Source: Sporomusaceae bacterium UBA1887
GTDB taxonomy: Bacteria > Bacillota > Negativicutes > Sporomusales > DSM-15969
DNA: 6,586 nucleotides
Assembly: GCA_002337925.1 (NCBI GenBank)
Contig: DDHB01000042.1
Span: 42,669 to 49,254, forward strand
Direction of reading: 5' to 3'
Shown here: positions 6,067 through 6,586 of the stretch, in pieces
Layout: each line of letters opens with the position of its first letter
How positions within the stretch are numbered: position 1 is the first letter of the stretch
Notes under the pieces: generated by a model
Databases searched by the model: none
Told to the model about the DNA's origin: nothing
What the model saw: the letters and a program-made list of their open reading frames with translations, nothing else
Program-made: the position numbers and the translations under genes

Positions 6067-6100
6067 ATAAGACTTGGTACAAAAACCAAGTCTTATCTAT
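6063..6100 (+). terminator. 16-bp perfect hairpin at the end of the membrane-protein gene
   Basis: ATAGATAAGACTTGGT (6063-6078) is perfectly complementary to ACCAAGTCTTATCTAT (6085-6100), with loop ACAAAA. The 5' arm begins within the last sense codon, one base before the TAG stop (6064-6066). The stem is long and AT-rich, with no T-run after it on either strand. Transcript-end formation is likely, but the mechanism is uncertain. Confidence 0.65.
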
Positions 6101-6110
6101 TGGCAGGATT

Positions 6111-6139
6111 TTGAATAAGAAAATCAAATCTATTATAAT
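6111..6139 (+). promoter_or_regulatory. Sigma-A-like promoter before hflX
   Basis: TTGAAT (6111-6116) and a perfect TATAAT (6134-6139) are separated by the ideal 17 bases, just after the hairpin that ends the preceding gene. The expected start site near 6146 lies at or past the AGGTGA ribosome site (6141-6146) and only about six bases before the ATG. If this promoter is used, the mRNA would be almost leaderless; otherwise the match is a coincidence of AT-rich sequence. Confidence 0.45.
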
Positions 6140-6151
6140 GAGGTGAGCGAA

Positions 6152-6586
6152 ATGGCTGAGATTTATGGAGATACGAATGGTCTGAAAAAAAGCTATATTA
6201 TGCAATTGGAAGCAATTTATGAGCAGCAGATTCCATTTGGACAAACAATCACTGAAGAAATAACCACTATACTAGCAAGGTTAACGGAAGATATTAAACG
6301 AGAAATAGCTTTGTATGTTAATAGAAGGGGACAAATTACCCATGTCGCAGTTGGTGATAACCGGACAGTAAGCCTGCCAGATGCAGAAGGACGTAGAGCA
6401 AATTCACGCTTAAGCGGTATTCGCTGCATACATACCCATCCAGGCGGAGATAGTCAGCTCAGCAGCCTGGATGTGGCGTCACTGAAAGAACTGCGGTTTG
6501 ACCTGATGGCAGCAATCGGAGTTCAAGATGGCAAAGCAACTCAAATCAGTTTTGGGTTTATTAGCGGCACAAATAAAGATGATTAC
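6152..6586 (+). CDS. hflX: Probable GTPase HflX, N-terminal part with extended N-terminal domain
   Basis: The first 145 residues of a gene that runs off the window. HflX is a ribosome-associated GTPase that splits stalled 70S ribosomes under stress. The visible part resembles the extended N-terminal domain of HflX proteins from Clostridia and Negativicutes: an opening GDTNGLKKSY (6-15), REIALYVNRRGQITHVAVGDN (50-70), RLSGIRCIHTHPGG (86-99) and LRFDLMAAIGV (114-124). The GTPase domain (Walker A, DxxG, NKxD) would lie outside, so the call rests on the extension alone. HTHPGGDSQLSSLD (94-107) also matches the JAMM/MPN+ zinc signature HxHx7SxxD, with E51 as a possible upstream acid. A stand-alone JAB/JAMM protein is therefore the alternative. 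Start chosen from AGGTGA at 6141-6146, six bases... well placed before the ATG. No obvious functional tie to the catabolic operon. Confidence 0.72.
   Translation, partial: MAEIYGDTNGLKKSYIMQLEAIYEQQIPFGQTITEEITTILARLTEDIKREIALYVNRRGQITHVAVGDNRTVSLPDAEGRRANSRLSGIRCIHTHPGGDSQLSSLDVASLKELRFDLMAAIGVQDGKATQISFGFISGTNKDDY

Noticed and set aside
1..6586. CRISPR arrays, tRNA or rRNA genes, insertion sequences, phage genes
   Set aside because: No regularly spaced repeats, tRNA-like cloverleaf, rRNA sequence, transposase motif or terminal inverted repeats were seen.

Overview
The window is AT-rich chromosomal DNA from an anaerobic Firmicute-like bacterium. Good AGGAGG-type ribosome sites, a low G+C coding style, an Aquifex-type aconitase, a PrpR-like sigma-54 activator and an N-terminally extended HflX together suggest Clostridia or Negativicutes (Sporomusaceae-like). 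This placement is inferred from protein style, not from a database search.

Layout: (1) Positions 1-470 hold the 3' end of a class I CoA-transferase beta subunit. (2) Positions 471-1001 are a long AT-rich non-coding stretch. It holds a terminator-like hairpin (646-676), a cluster of repeated TTTGCAACAT/GCAACGAT motifs (739-811) and a sigma-54 (-24/-12) promoter (914-930). (3) Positions 1002-3565 are a two-gene operon: an RraA/4-hydroxy-4-methyl-2-oxoglutarate-aldolase-type protein and an aconitase-family hydratase, closed by a hairpin (3592-3629). (4) Positions 3733-5598 encode a 621-residue sigma-54 enhancer-binding activator with PrpR_N, PAS, AAA+ and Fis-type HTH domains, probably the regulator of that operon. 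(5) Positions 5600-5754 are an unrecognised leader with mutually exclusive base pairings, one of which masks the ribosome site of the next gene. (6) Positions 5755-6066 encode a 103-residue, three-helix membrane protein of unknown function, ending in a 16-bp perfect hairpin. (7) Positions 6152-6586 hold the start of a probable hflX, whose N-terminal domain carries a complete JAMM-like HxHx7SxxD signature.

How it fits together: the sequence supports an inducible carboxylic-acid catabolism module. The PrpR-like protein would sense a small organic acid or its metabolite, bind the upstream motif cluster, and drive sigma-54 transcription of a hydratase plus an aldolase/decarboxylase. The upstream CoA-transferase may belong to the same or a neighbouring acid-utilisation pathway. 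The substrate cannot be named from sequence. No methylcitrate-cycle genes (prpB, prpC, prpD) are visible, so a plain propionate pathway is not supported within the window.

The least explained parts are the switch-like leader with its small membrane protein, the helically phased motif cluster, and the pairing of an aldolase of the RraA family with a dedicated aconitase.
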